Position numbers and translations under genes: made by a program
DNA from: an uncultured Vibrio sp.
Lineage (GTDB): Bacteria; Pseudomonadota; Gammaproteobacteria; Enterobacterales; Vibrionaceae
Assembly: GCA_947504195.1 (NCBI GenBank)
Contig: CANNGN010000001.1
Coordinates: 1-64,000 of the forward strand
DNA length: 64,000 nt
Reading direction: 5' to 3'
Shown: in pieces, positions 52,037 to 62,033 of the stretch
Numbering within the stretch: the stretch's first letter is position 1
How the letters are laid out: each line of letters begins with the position of its first letter
The notes under the pieces: generated by a model
Told to the model about the DNA's origin: nothing
Database searches by the model: none
What the model saw: only the letters and a program-made list of their open reading frames with translations

Positions 52037-53425
52037 GTGAAGTTAATTAGCCGTATTGCATTGGTAATATTGAGTGCGCTCAGCTTGTCTGCTTGTAGCA
52101 ATTTTTCGGCTGGAAATTTATTTAGTCACTATAGTGCACAGCATGTTGATCTTCATGATTATGTTAGCCAAGGTGATTATCAACAGGCGCAGCTAGCCGC
52201 GCAGGGCGATGTTGCTGGTGACATTTTAGATAACTTTGAACGTGGTCGAGTTGCTCTCTTGAATCAGGACAATCAGGCAAGTCGTAAATGGCTTGAGCAA
52301 AGTGATGCAGCGGTAACGGAGAAACAACAGAAAGCAATAGTCTCTCTTTCTGAGTCATCAAATAGTGTTAGTGGCTTAATTACCAATGATAACCTGACAG
52401 ATTATGAGCCAGCAGATTACGAGTTAGGCTTTCTTCACCTATATTTGGCTTTGAATTATGTTGTTGATAATAACCTAGACGATGCATTGGTTGAATTTAG
52501 GCGTGCAAACCAGGTCCAAGAAACAGCCAAAGACATTCGTCAAGATAGATTCGAGAAAGAATCCACACAGCTTGATTCTCAAGGTATTCGGGCCAATGTT
52601 GGTAGCATTCTTGCTCAATATCCTACTTCGACAGAGTCTCTAGCAGCCGTACAAAATGGTTATCTATTTTTCGTATCAGGTTTGATGTACGAAGCCGATG
52701 GAAATGTAAACGATGCTTATATTGATTACAAACGGGGCTTAGCGCTTCAACCGAATAACCGGACTCTTATCGAGAGTGTTATACGTTGTGCAACTAAACT
52801 CTCTGCCTTCCAAGACCTCGATCTATTAATTGCGAAATATGGTCATGCTTCATCTCTAAATAAGGATCAAGCACGCGTTATTGTGGTTCAAGAACAAGGG
52901 GTGGTCAGTGCGCTTCGATCTTGGAAACAGAGTTTGCCAATATATACCGGTAAGGGGAGCATTTTATATTCTGTATCACTGCCTTTTTATCCCGATAGGT
53001 TGCGTGGTGCGTTTAGGTCTCCCATATTTAATGGTGAGGCTATTCAAGGTGACTTACTCACCGATGTAAATGAAATGGCGCAATATCAGCTTCATGAGCG
53101 AGTATCATCGACGTTGCTTCGACAAGTTGCACGAGTGGTGGTGAAGGAACAATTTCGTCAACAAATTAGCAAGGAAGACCCGTTGTCTGGCTTTTTGGTG
53201 AATATCTTTAACACCTTAACAGAGCAACCCGATACTCGAAGCTGGTTAACCTTACCTGCCGAAGTCTATAGTGCTACTCAAATAGTAGAGGTGGGAGAGG
53301 TGCAACTGGTTGTTGGTGGAAAAAAATATGAGATTCAGACCAAACCTCAAGGTACAACGCTAGTGTGGATTAGCCGACAAAGTGAAAATGCCGTTGTGTG
53401 GCATAAGCAGTTAGGAAATCTATGA
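52037..53425 (+). CDS. COG3014-family lipoprotein
   Basis: This 462-aa protein has a lipoprotein signal (ISRIALVILSALSLSAC, lipid on Cys20) and starts at GTG 52037. The first part is a TPR-like helical domain (ELGFLHLYLALNYVVDNNLDDALVEFRRANQ and YEADGNVNDAYIDYKRGLALQPNN). A beta-rich domain (GSILYSVSLPFYPDRLRGAFRSPIFNGE) follows. It belongs to a conserved gene group (this gene, ycfL, lpoB) of outer-membrane lipoproteins. Overlap of four bases with ycfL shows coupling. A role with the LpoB/PBP1B system is inferred from context. Confidence 0.85.
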   Translation: MKLISRIALVILSALSLSACSNFSAGNLFSHYSAQHVDLHDYVSQGDYQQAQLAAQGDVAGDILDNFERGRVALLNQDNQASRKWLEQSDAAVTEKQQKAIVSLSESSNSVSGLITNDNLTDYEPADYELGFLHLYLALNYVVDNNLDDALVEFRRANQVQETAKDIRQDRFEKESTQLDSQGIRANVGSILAQYPTSTESLAAVQNGYLFFVSGLMYEADGNVNDAYIDYKRGLALQPNNRTLIESVIRCATKLSAFQDLDLLIAKYGHASSLNKDQARVIVVQEQGVVSALRSWKQSLPIYTGKGSILYSVSLPFYPDRLRGAFRSPIFNGEAIQGDLLTDVNEMAQYQLHERVSSTLLRQVARVVVKEQFRQQISKEDPLSGFLVNIFNTLTEQPDTRSWLTLPAEVYSATQIVEVGEVQLVVGGKKYEIQTKPQGTTLVWISRQSENAVVWHKQLGNL

Positions 53426-53817
53426 TGAAGAGATGGCTCTTAGTTCTAACGACCATGATAATCCTTGCAGGGTGCTCTAGCTCTCCTTCGGTTGGGTTAT
53501 CGGTTGAAGGTAAGTTTCAGCAAGTTATCATGGATGACAGTCGAACAGCGGATACGATTAGTGTAGAAGGTGTTTCGTCAGCTGAAGAGAAGGGGCATTC
53601 GAAGGGCATCGTACGAGTGCGCAACAAAACCGCAGCGAACGTTGACATTCAATACCGCTTCCATTGGTATAATGAGCAAGGACTTGAAGTGAACTTAAGG
53701 CCTAGTGCTTGGAATAAACTAACCATTTTTGGTCGCGACATAATGTCATTATCAGAAGTATCACTTTCTCCTAAAGGGAAAGAATTTCGAGTTCAAATTC
53801 GCGAATATTCTCATTGA
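53422..53817 (+). CDS. ycfL: YcfL-family lipoprotein
   Basis: This 131-aa lipoprotein has a lipobox IILAGCSSS. The mature part is an immunoglobulin-like beta fold with RVRNKTAANVDIQYRFHWYNEQGLEV and LSEVSLSPKGKEFRVQIREY, the signature of YcfL. Small outer-membrane lipoprotein between the COG3014 protein and LpoB. Function is unknown, but it always travels with lpoB. Confidence 0.88.
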   Translation: MMKRWLLVLTTMIILAGCSSSPSVGLSVEGKFQQVIMDDSRTADTISVEGVSSAEEKGHSKGIVRVRNKTAANVDIQYRFHWYNEQGLEVNLRPSAWNKLTIFGRDIMSLSEVSLSPKGKEFRVQIREYSH

Positions 53818-53846
53818 ATAAAGCCAGTATTTAAGGATCGATCAGG

Positions 53847-54437
53847 ATGAAAAAATTAGTAATTTGTCTTTTGGGGTTATCAACCGTTCTGAGTGGTTGT
53901 TCGACTGTCGTGAATTATGGTGACGCACAATCGGTTGAGACTACAACGGTAGAATTCGGCTCAACCGATTTGCAAACCATCGCCGCTGATATGGTTGATA
54001 GTATGATGATGGCCGGTTCAATTAGCGCCATTACTCGTGATAGTCGCCCAATTGTATTTGTTGATGGAATTAAGAATAAAACCAGTGAACATATTGATAC
54101 CGAATCGATTACCGATACGATCAGCACTAAGTTATTGCAGTCTGGAAAGTTCCGTTTTGTCGATGCCTCACGCGTTGAATCAGTGCGTAAGCAATTGAAT
54201 TTTCAAAATAATGATGAGCTGGTAAACAAAAGTAGTTCCATTCAATTTGGTAGAATGGCGGGCGCTGAATACATGCTTTATGGCAATCTATCTAGTATCG
54301 TAAAAAGTACGGACAGTCGTGAAGATGTCTATTACAAAATGACAATGCGATTAATGGATCTGAGTTCTGGGCTGATCGAGTGGGCGGATGAGAGTGAAAT
54401 TCGCAAAGAACAGACTAAGTCGTTTCTAGGTTTTTAA
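53847..54437 (+). CDS. lpoB: Penicillin-binding protein activator LpoB
   Basis: This 196-aa lipoprotein (lipobox TVLSGCST) reaches through the peptidoglycan to stimulate PBP1B. The C-terminal globular domain has DMVDSMMMAGSISAI, RPIVFVDGIKNKTSEHIDTESI, SGKFRFVDASRVESVRKQLNFQ and AGAEYMLYGNLSSI, all LpoB hallmarks. The disordered Pro/Gln linker of E. coli LpoB is almost absent, so this version is shorter (196 vs 213 aa). Third of three lipoprotein genes in a row. Confidence 0.92.
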   Translation: MKKLVICLLGLSTVLSGCSTVVNYGDAQSVETTTVEFGSTDLQTIAADMVDSMMMAGSISAITRDSRPIVFVDGIKNKTSEHIDTESITDTISTKLLQSGKFRFVDASRVESVRKQLNFQNNDELVNKSSSIQFGRMAGAEYMLYGNLSSIVKSTDSREDVYYKMTMRLMDLSSGLIEWADESEIRKEQTKSFLGF

Positions 54438-54486
54438 ATTCACTCTATCAGTTTGCCACTGAGTCGTTGATAAGAGGGGAAATTTT

Positions 54487-55374
54487 ATGGCTCAACTGTC
54501 ATGGGATGAAGCTTGTTTGCTAGACCCCTCACTGAATTCACTACGTTCATCGATTCAAACACCAGACTCAGTCCAAACTGTGTCTGGTCTAACGAACCTC
54601 AGTTGGAAACTTAATTTTAAGAGTAAAACAACACTATTATGGCGGCCTGTTAGTCACATGACGCGGTCGTTTAATATATCTCGCCAACAAGAGTTTCAAG
54701 TTCTTCAGTATTTAACAACCCAAACTCAAGGACAATCGGTCAATGCAATTTTGGTTAATTCGCACGGCCTCTTGGTTGAATGGCTAGACGGGAATGAGGT
54801 GTTGTCCGTTGACGACTCGTTACTTGTTGAATTGGTTGGCCGGCTTCATGACTTAGATGTGTCTCATCTTACGTTTGCACCCTTTCAATTTACCGCTCGA
54901 ATCGAGCATTATTGGCGTCAACTTATTAAGTCACCCTATATGACGCCACAGCTGCGTCATCTTTATCAACAATTGCGATCTCCTCCAGCTCTATCACCCT
55001 TAGAAAATTGCTTATGTCACTTTGATGTGGGTGCACACAATATTATTCAAACGAAAAGTAGCTATCATCTTATTGATTGGGAGTATTCTTGTTTAGCTGA
55101 TCCTAGAATTGAATTGGCAATGTTAGTCGAGCAATCAGACGGCGACGTGATTACATTGGTATCACAGTATTGTCAGTTAAGAGGTATTGATGATGTTGAA
55201 GGTTGGATTGATGGTGTGGAAGCGTGGCAGCCGAGAGTGCGATTTATCGCTCTACTTTGGTATTATATTGCTCATCAACATAAAGAAAGTGATGAATATT
55301 TGCTCAATTCACAGCGACTTCTTGAGTCATTGTGTCGAAGCGATCACTGTTTACTCCATGAAAACAATCAATAA
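54487..55374 (+). CDS. thiK: Thiamine kinase-like phosphotransferase
   Basis: This 295-aa APH/choline-kinase-fold enzyme phosphorylates thiamine in salvage. The Brenner motif CHFDVGAHNII (HxDxxxxN, about 179-189) and the Mg ligand in LIDWEYSCLADPRIELAML are present. The ATP-side KTTLLWRPVSH near 50-60 is less typical. It sits where E. coli has thiK (ycfN), between lpoB and ycfP/nagZ. Choline or aminoglycoside kinase activity would be an alternative, but context supports ThiK. Confidence 0.82.
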   Translation: MAQLSWDEACLLDPSLNSLRSSIQTPDSVQTVSGLTNLSWKLNFKSKTTLLWRPVSHMTRSFNISRQQEFQVLQYLTTQTQGQSVNAILVNSHGLLVEWLDGNEVLSVDDSLLVELVGRLHDLDVSHLTFAPFQFTARIEHYWRQLIKSPYMTPQLRHLYQQLRSPPALSPLENCLCHFDVGAHNIIQTKSSYHLIDWEYSCLADPRIELAMLVEQSDGDVITLVSQYCQLRGIDDVEGWIDGVEAWQPRVRFIALLWYYIAHQHKESDEYLLNSQRLLESLCRSDHCLLHENNQ

Positions 55375-55442
55375 AAATCTAATCACTTTAAAACCTTGTA
55401 TTTCGTGGTAGATTAAACACTTGGTTGTATGAGGGACGTACT

Positions 55443-55982
55443 ATGATTATATATTTACATGGGTTTGACTCGACGAGTCAGGGAAACCACGAGAAAGTTC
55501 TCCAACTTCAGTTTATTGATAAAGATGTTCGTTTTATAAATTACAGTACGCTTCATCCGAAACACGATATGCAGCACCTGCTAAAAGAGGTTCATAAGCT
55601 TTTACAGGAAACGAGTGATGAAAGTCCATTGATTTGTGGTGTAGGGTTAGGCGGATATTGGTCTGAGCGAATTGGTTTTCTGTCTGGAATCAAACAAGTG
55701 ATTTTCAATCCAAATTTGCACCCAGAAGATAATATGGATGGAAAAATTGACCGCCCTGAAGAGTATGAAGATATTGCAACGAAATGCGTTTCAGAATATC
55801 GAAAAACAAATCGCCAACGCTGTCTAGCGATCTTATCTAAAGAAGATGAATTTTTGGATAATCAACGCTCTGCTGATGAACTTTCGGACTACTACGATAT
55901 TATTTGGGACGAAACACAAACGCATAAATTCCAGAAAATTTCCCAGCACCTCCAAACTATTAAAGCATTTAAGTCATCTTAA
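55443..55982 (+). CDS. ycfP: YcfP/YqiA-family alpha/beta-fold protein
   Basis: This 180-aa protein starts at ATG 55443 ([11 protein letters not shown]) with GAGGG upstream. It has an alpha/beta-hydrolase fold, but the nucleophile elbow reads [13 protein letters not shown], with glycine where YqiA has serine. This is the same in E. coli YcfP, so the family is probably non-catalytic. Further hallmarks: [21 protein letters not shown] and [16 protein letters not shown]. Role unknown. Confidence 0.92.
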   Translation: MIIYLHGFDSTSQGNHEKVLQLQFIDKDVRFINYSTLHPKHDMQHLLKEVHKLLQETSDESPLICGVGLGGYWSERIGFLSGIKQVIFNPNLHPEDNMDGKIDRPEEYEDIATKCVSEYRKTNRQRCLAILSKEDEFLDNQRSADELSDYYDIIWDETQTHKFQKISQHLQTIKAFKSS

Positions 55983-56322
55983 TATTTTCTCGAACATTGA
56001 CGATTGCATCCTATAGTCAATGTTCGATTAATTTACCACTACTTCCGCTCGTATAAACCCTACCTCTGATAATGTTTTTTTCTCAATTTTGTTATTGCGT
56101 GCTCCAATTTGCTCGATATAATGTGCGCTACGAAATAAGTTGATTTACATCAATAAAAGAGCGAAATATTAATTCGCCCAATTTGATCTAAACCGCAATT
56201 CGATTGGTGAGTTTAGACCGTGCTTGAGACGACACTTGGCCCTACACATATATTGTTAACTAATTTCCGTTGTTCGACATTGTTCGGGCAGCGCTATTTT
56301 TGTACTTTTTGAGGATTATGTT
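55983..56322 (+). promoter_or_regulatory. ndh promoter region
   Basis: This 340-bp spacer holds no gene. A promoter-like pair TTGCGT (56095-56100) and TATAAT (56117-56122) with a 16-bp gap is followed by a perfect FNR palindrome. Downstream, a long leader of about 190 bases precedes the GTG start. A ttcgcccaatttgatctaaaccgcaattcg stretch there may fold but no terminator is evident. Confidence 0.6.
56140..56153. promoter_or_regulatory. FNR-binding site
   Basis: TTGATTTACATCAA matches the FNR consensus TTGAT-N4-ATCAA exactly. Centred about 17 bp downstream of the likely start point of the promoter at 56095-56122, it would repress ndh without oxygen, as FNR does in E. coli. Confidence 0.82.
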
Positions 56323-57612
56323 GTGGAACGAATTATTGTTGTTGGCGGAGGCGCTGGTGGTTTAGAGCTAGCGACCAAGCTAGGTAGAAAATTAGGACGA
56401 AAAGGTAAAGCAGAAGTTACGCTGATCGATCGTAAATCAAGTCACTTATGGAAGCCTTTATTACACGAAGTCGCGACCGGATCTCTAGATGAAGGTGTCG
56501 ATGCAATTAGTTACCGTGCCCACGCTAAGAACCACGGATTCAAGTTCCGTATGGGGAAGCTGGAAAATATTGATCGTGAAGGGAAATACATCACGTTAAG
56601 TGCGATGACCGACGACAAAGGTGAACAGGTCATGCCAACGCGACAGTTCCCGTATGACACATTAATAATGGCGATTGGTTCGACGTCTAATGATTTTAAT
56701 ACTCCAGGTGTACGAGAGAATTGTATTTTCCTAGATAGCCCAGAGCAAGCGCATCGCTTCCGTGAAGAGATGAACAATGAGTTCTTTAAGCTTCATTGGA
56801 AGCAATACAATGGAACCGTTGATATTGCAATTGTAGGAGCTGGGGCGACAGGTGTAGAGCTTAGCGCCGAGCTTCACAATGCGATCAAAGAGCTTAGAGC
56901 TTATGGATTTGATGATTTAGACTCAAGTAAGTTAAACGTTAACTTGATTGAAGCGGGTGAGCGTATTTTGCCAGCTTTACCACCTCGTATTTCCAGTGCC
57001 GCACATGCTGAATTGACTAAATTGGGTGTTACGGTTCGTACAACGACTATGATCACCAAAGCTGATGAAACAGGTTTGACAACCAAAGATGGTGAGAAAA
57101 TCGACGCTACGATCATGGTATGGGCTGCGGGAATTAAAGCACCAGACTTTATTAAAGATATCGCAGGGTTAGAAACCAATCGAATTAACCAGTTAGTGGT
57201 TAAAGATACACTACAGACGACTCGAGATGATGATATTTTTGTGATTGGTGATTTGGCTCAGTGTACTCAAGCTGATGGTAAATTTGTGCCACCTCGCGCT
57301 CAAGCTGCGCACCAAATGGCCAGCTTAGCGTACAAAAATATCTTAGCTAGGCAAAATGGCAAAGAGCTGACGCCGTATGTGTATAAAGACCATGGTTCAT
57401 TGGTTTCATTGAGTAACTTCTCTACAGTCGGCAGTCTGATGGGGAATTTGACTAAAGGCTCAATGATGGTTGAAGGGCGCATTGCTCGCATGGTGTACAT
57501 TTCATTGTATCGTATGCATCAAATGGCACTTCATGGTGTCGTTAAAACAGGGCTAATGATGCTTGTTGGACGAATTAACCGCGTACTACGTCCTAACTTA
57601 AAGCTTCATTAA
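56323..57612 (+). CDS. ndh: Type II NADH:quinone dehydrogenase
   Basis: This 429-aa non-proton-pumping NADH dehydrogenase on the inner face of the membrane uses FAD. GTG start at 56323 behind GAGGA. FAD-binding GxGxxG is [20 protein letters not shown]-binding motif is [17 protein letters not shown]. The second FAD contact is [12 protein letters not shown]. The C-terminal amphipathic region ([25 protein letters not shown]) anchors it to the membrane. Expression probably falls without oxygen through the FNR site upstream. Confidence 0.97.
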   Translation: MERIIVVGGGAGGLELATKLGRKLGRKGKAEVTLIDRKSSHLWKPLLHEVATGSLDEGVDAISYRAHAKNHGFKFRMGKLENIDREGKYITLSAMTDDKGEQVMPTRQFPYDTLIMAIGSTSNDFNTPGVRENCIFLDSPEQAHRFREEMNNEFFKLHWKQYNGTVDIAIVGAGATGVELSAELHNAIKELRAYGFDDLDSSKLNVNLIEAGERILPALPPRISSAAHAELTKLGVTVRTTTMITKADETGLTTKDGEKIDATIMVWAAGIKAPDFIKDIAGLETNRINQLVVKDTLQTTRDDDIFVIGDLAQCTQADGKFVPPRAQAAHQMASLAYKNILARQNGKELTPYVYKDHGSLVSLSNFSTVGSLMGNLTKGSMMVEGRIARMVYISLYRMHQMALHGVVKTGLMMLVGRINRVLRPNLKLH

Positions 57613-57627
57613 TAACTTTTGGATAAT

Positions 57628-57660
57628 AAAAAACGCTTCCATTTAGGGAGCGTTTTTTTA
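57628..57660. terminator. Terminator between ndh and csiV
   Basis: AAAACGCTTCC (57630-57640) pairs with GGAGCGTTTT (57647-57656) with one bulge, flanked by A and T tracts; it can act on both converging genes. Confidence 0.85.
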
Positions 57661-57686
57661 TGTACGCAGCGCTTTCTTTAGGTAAG

Positions 57687-58502
57687 TTACTCTACTTTTC
57701 GAACCTGAATTACCATACCCATCAATGGATGGTCGAAGTAGTGGATTTCTTCACTTTTCATTTTCCGTTTTTGGTTGAGTCGGTAGGTTTTTAAAAACGG
57801 CTCTGATTCAAAGTTGTCTTGAAGGGAATCGATTCCATCGAGCGCGATTTCATCTGTATCGACATTCGCTATGTCCACACTCTGAACATCGATACTGGTT
57901 ATGTCGGTACTCACTGTACCTATATTCAAATCAATACCTTCATCGATGTCCGGTACTGGCATGTCGAGGTCAGACTCTTCCAATTCCACCTTACGCATGG
58001 CTGGCGCTCGCAAATCAAATTCAGCATTGGCAAATAAATAATGTTGGACATAGATTTGCAAATTGCCTTCAAACTCTAAAAGAGAGTCTGTTGAGGGTAA
58101 TTCGGTCAATGCAATTTCGCTTCCGTCTGGGTTATATAGTGATGCATAGTTTTTACCCGCTGAGAAATGGAATATTGGAGCACGTGATGCCCCTCTGTCT
58201 CCCTGACGCCAAGCTGTGTGGAGTAATACTTGGAACTCTTGCTGATTATCTAAGCGCTGTTTCGCAGAGCTAAGTTGATACATTGAACGTGGCAGAAGAC
58301 TCACTCCATGCGAACTTTTGAAGCTGGATGATTGCAGGCTACCACTGTTGCTGTATGAGATCGGTTCAACAGAATCAGGCCATGACTCCCCAGTTGTTTC
58401 TGCATTTACGTTACGTTTAAAAATGATAACTTCAACGTCAAACTGCCTAGCCCATGTTGGCATTGCAATCACTAACATCAGCAGTGAAACCAGTATTTTC
58501 AT
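57687..58502 (-). CDS. csiV: Peptidoglycan-binding protein CsiV
   Basis: This 271-aa periplasmic protein has a signal peptide (LVSLLMLVIAMPTWA) and starts QFDVEVIIFKRN, the CsiV hallmark. An acidic Asp/Val-rich stretch (about 190-225, IGTVSTDITSIDVQSVD) follows a beta domain (FEGNLQIYVQHYLFANAEF), and the C terminus ends HPLMGMVIQVRKVE. In V. cholerae CsiV activates PBP1A and is needed for tolerance of D-amino acids and for lipopolysaccharide-independent wall synthesis. It follows mfd by 58 bp on the same strand. Confidence 0.85.
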   Translation of the reverse strand: MKILVSLLMLVIAMPTWARQFDVEVIIFKRNVNAETTGESWPDSVEPISYSNSGSLQSSSFKSSHGVSLLPRSMYQLSSAKQRLDNQQEFQVLLHTAWRQGDRGASRAPIFHFSAGKNYASLYNPDGSEIALTELPSTDSLLEFEGNLQIYVQHYLFANAEFDLRAPAMRKVELEESDLDMPVPDIDEGIDLNIGTVSTDITSIDVQSVDIANVDTDEIALDGIDSLQDNFESEPFLKTYRLNQKRKMKSEEIHYFDHPLMGMVIQVRKVE

Positions 58503-58561
58503 TTTAACTCCATCTCAATGTAAATTATTTATTATGACGCTTGTCGGCTTGTCACAGAATG

Positions 58562-61500
58562 TTATGTCGTACTTGGTAGACGATTTTGTTCAAATTCATT
58601 CAACATACTATTTACGAATTGAATTCGTTCGCGTCGATCGGTTAACGGTATGGTGAACTTGAATTTAGTTGGTCCTTCCATCGAAAACTGTTTCGGCTGA
58701 CTTTGCAATAGTTTAACTAAAAATGCAGGGTTAATGTCAGCATTAGTTGTGAACTCAATGTGCCCACCACGATCATGTGCTTCTATTTTCTTAATCTTAA
58801 GACGATTTGCGCTAATTTTGATCCGAGCAACCTCCAATAGATTCAGAGCCGGATCGGGTATTTTGCCAAAGCGATCGATTAGCTCCACTTTCAATTCGCC
58901 GACATCATCATAATCGGATACGCTTGCAATCTGTTTATAGAGTGATAATCGAGTATTTATATCGGGAATATACTCTTCTGGAATTAGTGCAGGAATACGC
59001 AGTTCAACTTCCGTCTGTTCTCTTAAAAGATCGTCAAGAGATGGCTCTTTGCCAGATTTTAACGCTTCTACTGCTTGCTCTAGCATTTCCATATAGAGCG
59101 TAAAACCAAGAGACTGAATTTGTCCACTTTGCTCGTCACCTAGTAATTCGCCGGCTCCACGTATTTCTAAGTCGTGCGTTGCGAGGGTAAAGCCCGCTCC
59201 GAGATCTTCTAGTGATGCCAATGCTTCAAGACGCTTAACCGCATCTTTGGTTATTGCTTTAGGTGGTGGCGTCATTAAATAGGCATAAGCCTGATGATGA
59301 GAGCGACCAACACGGCCTCGCAACTGATGCAGTTGAGCTAAACCAAACTTATCCGCACGATTGATGATGATGGTGTTGGCGGTTGGGATATCGATACCGG
59401 TTTCTATAATCGTAGTACAGACCAATAAGTTGAAACGCTGGTGAGAGAAGTCATTCATGATGCGCTCGAGTTCTCTCTCTCGCATTTGGCCATGTGCAAC
59501 AACCACTCGCGCTTCAGGAATTAACTTTTCTAAGTCGGAAGCGACTTTCTCGATTGTCTCGACTTGGTTGTGCAAATAATACACTTGCCCGCCACGCATG
59601 ATTTCACGTAATACTGCTTCGCGGGTTGCAGCATCATCTTGTTGGCGAATAAATGTTTTAACGGATAAGCGTCGTGCAGGTGGTGTGGCGATAATCGACA
59701 GATCACGCATTCCACTCATTGCCATATTTAAGGTACGAGGAATTGGAGTTGCTGTCAGCGTAAGGATGTCTAAATTGGCACGCATGGCTTTGACTTTCTC
59801 TTTTTGTCGTACACCAAAGCGATGCTCTTCATCAACGATAAGCAAACCTAAGTCGCGATATTGAATATCACTGGATAGCAGCTTATGCGTTCCAACTAAG
59901 ATATCGACTTTGCCTTCAGCAACATCTTGAATGATGGCCTTTTGCTCTTTGGCGGTTTTAAAGCGAGAGAGTACTTCGACTCGTATCGGCAAATTGGCAA
60001 AACGGTCACGGAAATTCTCAAAATGTTGCTGTGCTAGTAGTGTGGTTGGCACCAATACCGATACTTGCTTACCGTTATCTGTTGCGACAAATGCTGCGCG
60101 CATTGCTACTTCAGTTTTACCGAAACCGACATCGCCACACACCAAGCGATCCATCGCTTTGTTTTGGCACATATCGGAAAGTACCGCATTAATGGCCATT
60201 GCTTGATCGTCCGTTTCTTCAAATGGAAAGGTCGATTTAAAGCTCGCGTATTGTTCTCGATCTAGTTTAAACACAAAACCGGGTTTTAGTTCTCGTTTAG
60301 CATACACATCCAGCAGTTCTGCAGCCACATCGCGGACTTTTTCTGCCGCTTTACGTCGAGTTTTCCCCCACGATTCACTACCCAGTTTATTCAGCGGCGC
60401 ATTCTCTTCAGCACCGCCGGAGTATCGGCTAATAAGATTGAGAGAGGCTACAGGGACGTAGAGTTTCGACTCATTGAGATATTCCAACGTCACGTACTCA
60501 GTCGCAATACCGCCGGCTTCGATGATCTGGAGCCCCAGATAGCGACCAACACCATGGTCGATATGAACGACGGGTTGCCCTGGTTTTAATTCTGTTAGGT
60601 TACGAAAAACCGCATCGGCATTGACGGTTTTTTTCTCTTTCTTGCGTCGCTGTGCAACACGGTCGCCCAAAATATCGCTTTCACAAATTAGTGCAGTGTT
60701 AGCATCGTTGAACAAACACCCATGTTCAGCGGAGCCAATGATAAGCGTGTGAACATCATTGGCTTGAAACGCATCATCAAACGAGGCATGACTGACAGGG
60801 CGGAGCTTTATCGGTTTCAGAAGTTCAAGCAAGGCTTCACGTCGACCTTCCGATTCTACCGAGAAAATGATTTTCCCCTGATGTTGCTCGCAGAATTGAC
60901 GCAAAGCACCGAGTGGTTCTTTGTGATTATGTTGCGCTTTGAGTTCGGGAAGCGCTGATACGTCAGCATTAATTCGACCTGCTTGTTTATCGATCAGAAC
61001 ATCAGAGAGTATTGTTTGACGGTAATTCTTAAAATATTTGAATAACTCATCGTCTTTGAGCCATAGCGTTTTAGGTTCTAACAGTGGACGTAATGGGTCG
61101 ACTTTTCGTTGATCGTAGCGAAACTCGACGTCCTTTAGAAAATGCTCGACAGCGGGTTGAATATCTCCCAATACTAATAATTGAGTTTCATTAGGCAAGT
61201 AATCGAAAAGTGTTTCTGTTTCTTCGAAGAACAGCGGTTGCCAATATTCGATACCGGCTGGCCACGTACCTTTAGAGACTTGCATGTACACAGATTCAGG
61301 CTCGCGGCGAGTTTCAAACTGTTGACGCCAACGATTTCGAAAACCTTCTATTGCCGCTTCTGTGGTTGGAAACTCGTGAGCGGGGAGTAGGCGTATTTCG
61401 CTTACTTCATCAATGGAACGTTGGTTTTCAGGGTCAAAAGTTCGAATTGAATCAATATCGTCATCGAGAAAGTCAATTCGGTAAGGTGAATCACTGCCCA

Positions 61501-62026
61501 TTGGGAATAGATCGAGAATTGAGCCTCGGCTAGCGTATTCTCCGGGACCAAACACCTGATCGGTATGGCGATATCCTGACTCTTCGAGTTGAGCGCGCAT
61601 TTTTGTCATTGAAAACTCATCACCCACACTGACAAGCAAGGTATGTTGCAGTAAAAAACTGCGAGGTGACTGGCGTTGCAATAATGTGCTTATCGGCGCA
61701 ATAGTAATGCCTTGTCGTTGCGTTGGTAATTGATACAAACGCAAAATTCGCTCGGAAATAATTTCTTGATGAGGCGAGAAACTATCATAGGGTAAGGTTT
61801 CCCAGTCAGGAAACAAGGTGACTGGGTAACGACAAAACTGTTCTATCTCATGTTGAAGTTTGATCGCACTCTGTGGATCGGGTGTCACGAGAAGTGTATG
61901 AGAAGAGTGCTGGTTAGCGAATTGAGCTGCTGAATACGCAAGGCTCGCGCCAGTCAGGTTACCCAGAGCCTTTTTGTCGCCGGCTTTGGTTGGTAGTGTA
62001 ATTGGAAGCAGTGGCTGATTTTTCAT
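58562..62026 (-). CDS. mfd: Transcription-repair coupling factor
   Basis: This 1154-aa ATPase frees stalled RNA polymerase from DNA lesions and recruits UvrA. The N-terminal UvrB-like domains include SGLSAYSAAQF-like LTGASLAYSAAQFANQH and FPMGSDSPYRIDFLDDDIDSIRTFD. A CarD-like RNAP-interaction domain (HIDHGVGRYLGLQ) follows. The RecG-like translocase has Walker A GDVGFGKTEVAMRAAF, DEEH in LLIVDEEHRFGV, TATPIPRT and motif VI QLRGRVGRSHHQAYAY. The C-terminal inhibitory domain is complete. It is seven bases downstream of the PilZ gene. Confidence 0.98.
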   Translation of the reverse strand: MKNQPLLPITLPTKAGDKKALGNLTGASLAYSAAQFANQHSSHTLLVTPDPQSAIKLQHEIEQFCRYPVTLFPDWETLPYDSFSPHQEIISERILRLYQLPTQRQGITIAPISTLLQRQSPRSFLLQHTLLVSVGDEFSMTKMRAQLEESGYRHTDQVFGPGEYASRGSILDLFPMGSDSPYRIDFLDDDIDSIRTFDPENQRSIDEVSEIRLLPAHEFPTTEAAIEGFRNRWRQQFETRREPESVYMQVSKGTWPAGIEYWQPLFFEETETLFDYLPNETQLLVLGDIQPAVEHFLKDVEFRYDQRKVDPLRPLLEPKTLWLKDDELFKYFKNYRQTILSDVLIDKQAGRINADVSALPELKAQHNHKEPLGALRQFCEQHQGKIIFSVESEGRREALLELLKPIKLRPVSHASFDDAFQANDVHTLIIGSAEHGCLFNDANTALICESDILGDRVAQRRKKEKKTVNADAVFRNLTELKPGQPVVHIDHGVGRYLGLQIIEAGGIATEYVTLEYLNESKLYVPVASLNLISRYSGGAEENAPLNKLGSESWGKTRRKAAEKVRDVAAELLDVYAKRELKPGFVFKLDREQYASFKSTFPFEETDDQAMAINAVLSDMCQNKAMDRLVCGDVGFGKTEVAMRAAFVATDNGKQVSVLVPTTLLAQQHFENFRDRFANLPIRVEVLSRFKTAKEQKAIIQDVAEGKVDILVGTHKLLSSDIQYRDLGLLIVDEEHRFGVRQKEKVKAMRANLDILTLTATPIPRTLNMAMSGMRDLSIIATPPARRLSVKTFIRQQDDAATREAVLREIMRGGQVYYLHNQVETIEKVASDLEKLIPEARVVVAHGQMRERELERIMNDFSHQRFNLLVCTTIIETGIDIPTANTIIINRADKFGLAQLHQLRGRVGRSHHQAYAYLMTPPPKAITKDAVKRLEALASLEDLGAGFTLATHDLEIRGAGELLGDEQSGQIQSLGFTLYMEMLEQAVEALKSGKEPSLDDLLREQTEVELRIPALIPEEYIPDINTRLSLYKQIASVSDYDDVGELKVELIDRFGKIPDPALNLLEVARIKISANRLKIKKIEAHDRGGHIEFTTNADINPAFLVKLLQSQPKQFSMEGPTKFKFTIPLTDRRERIQFVNSMLNEFEQNRLPSTT

Positions 62027-62033
62027 TGATGAT

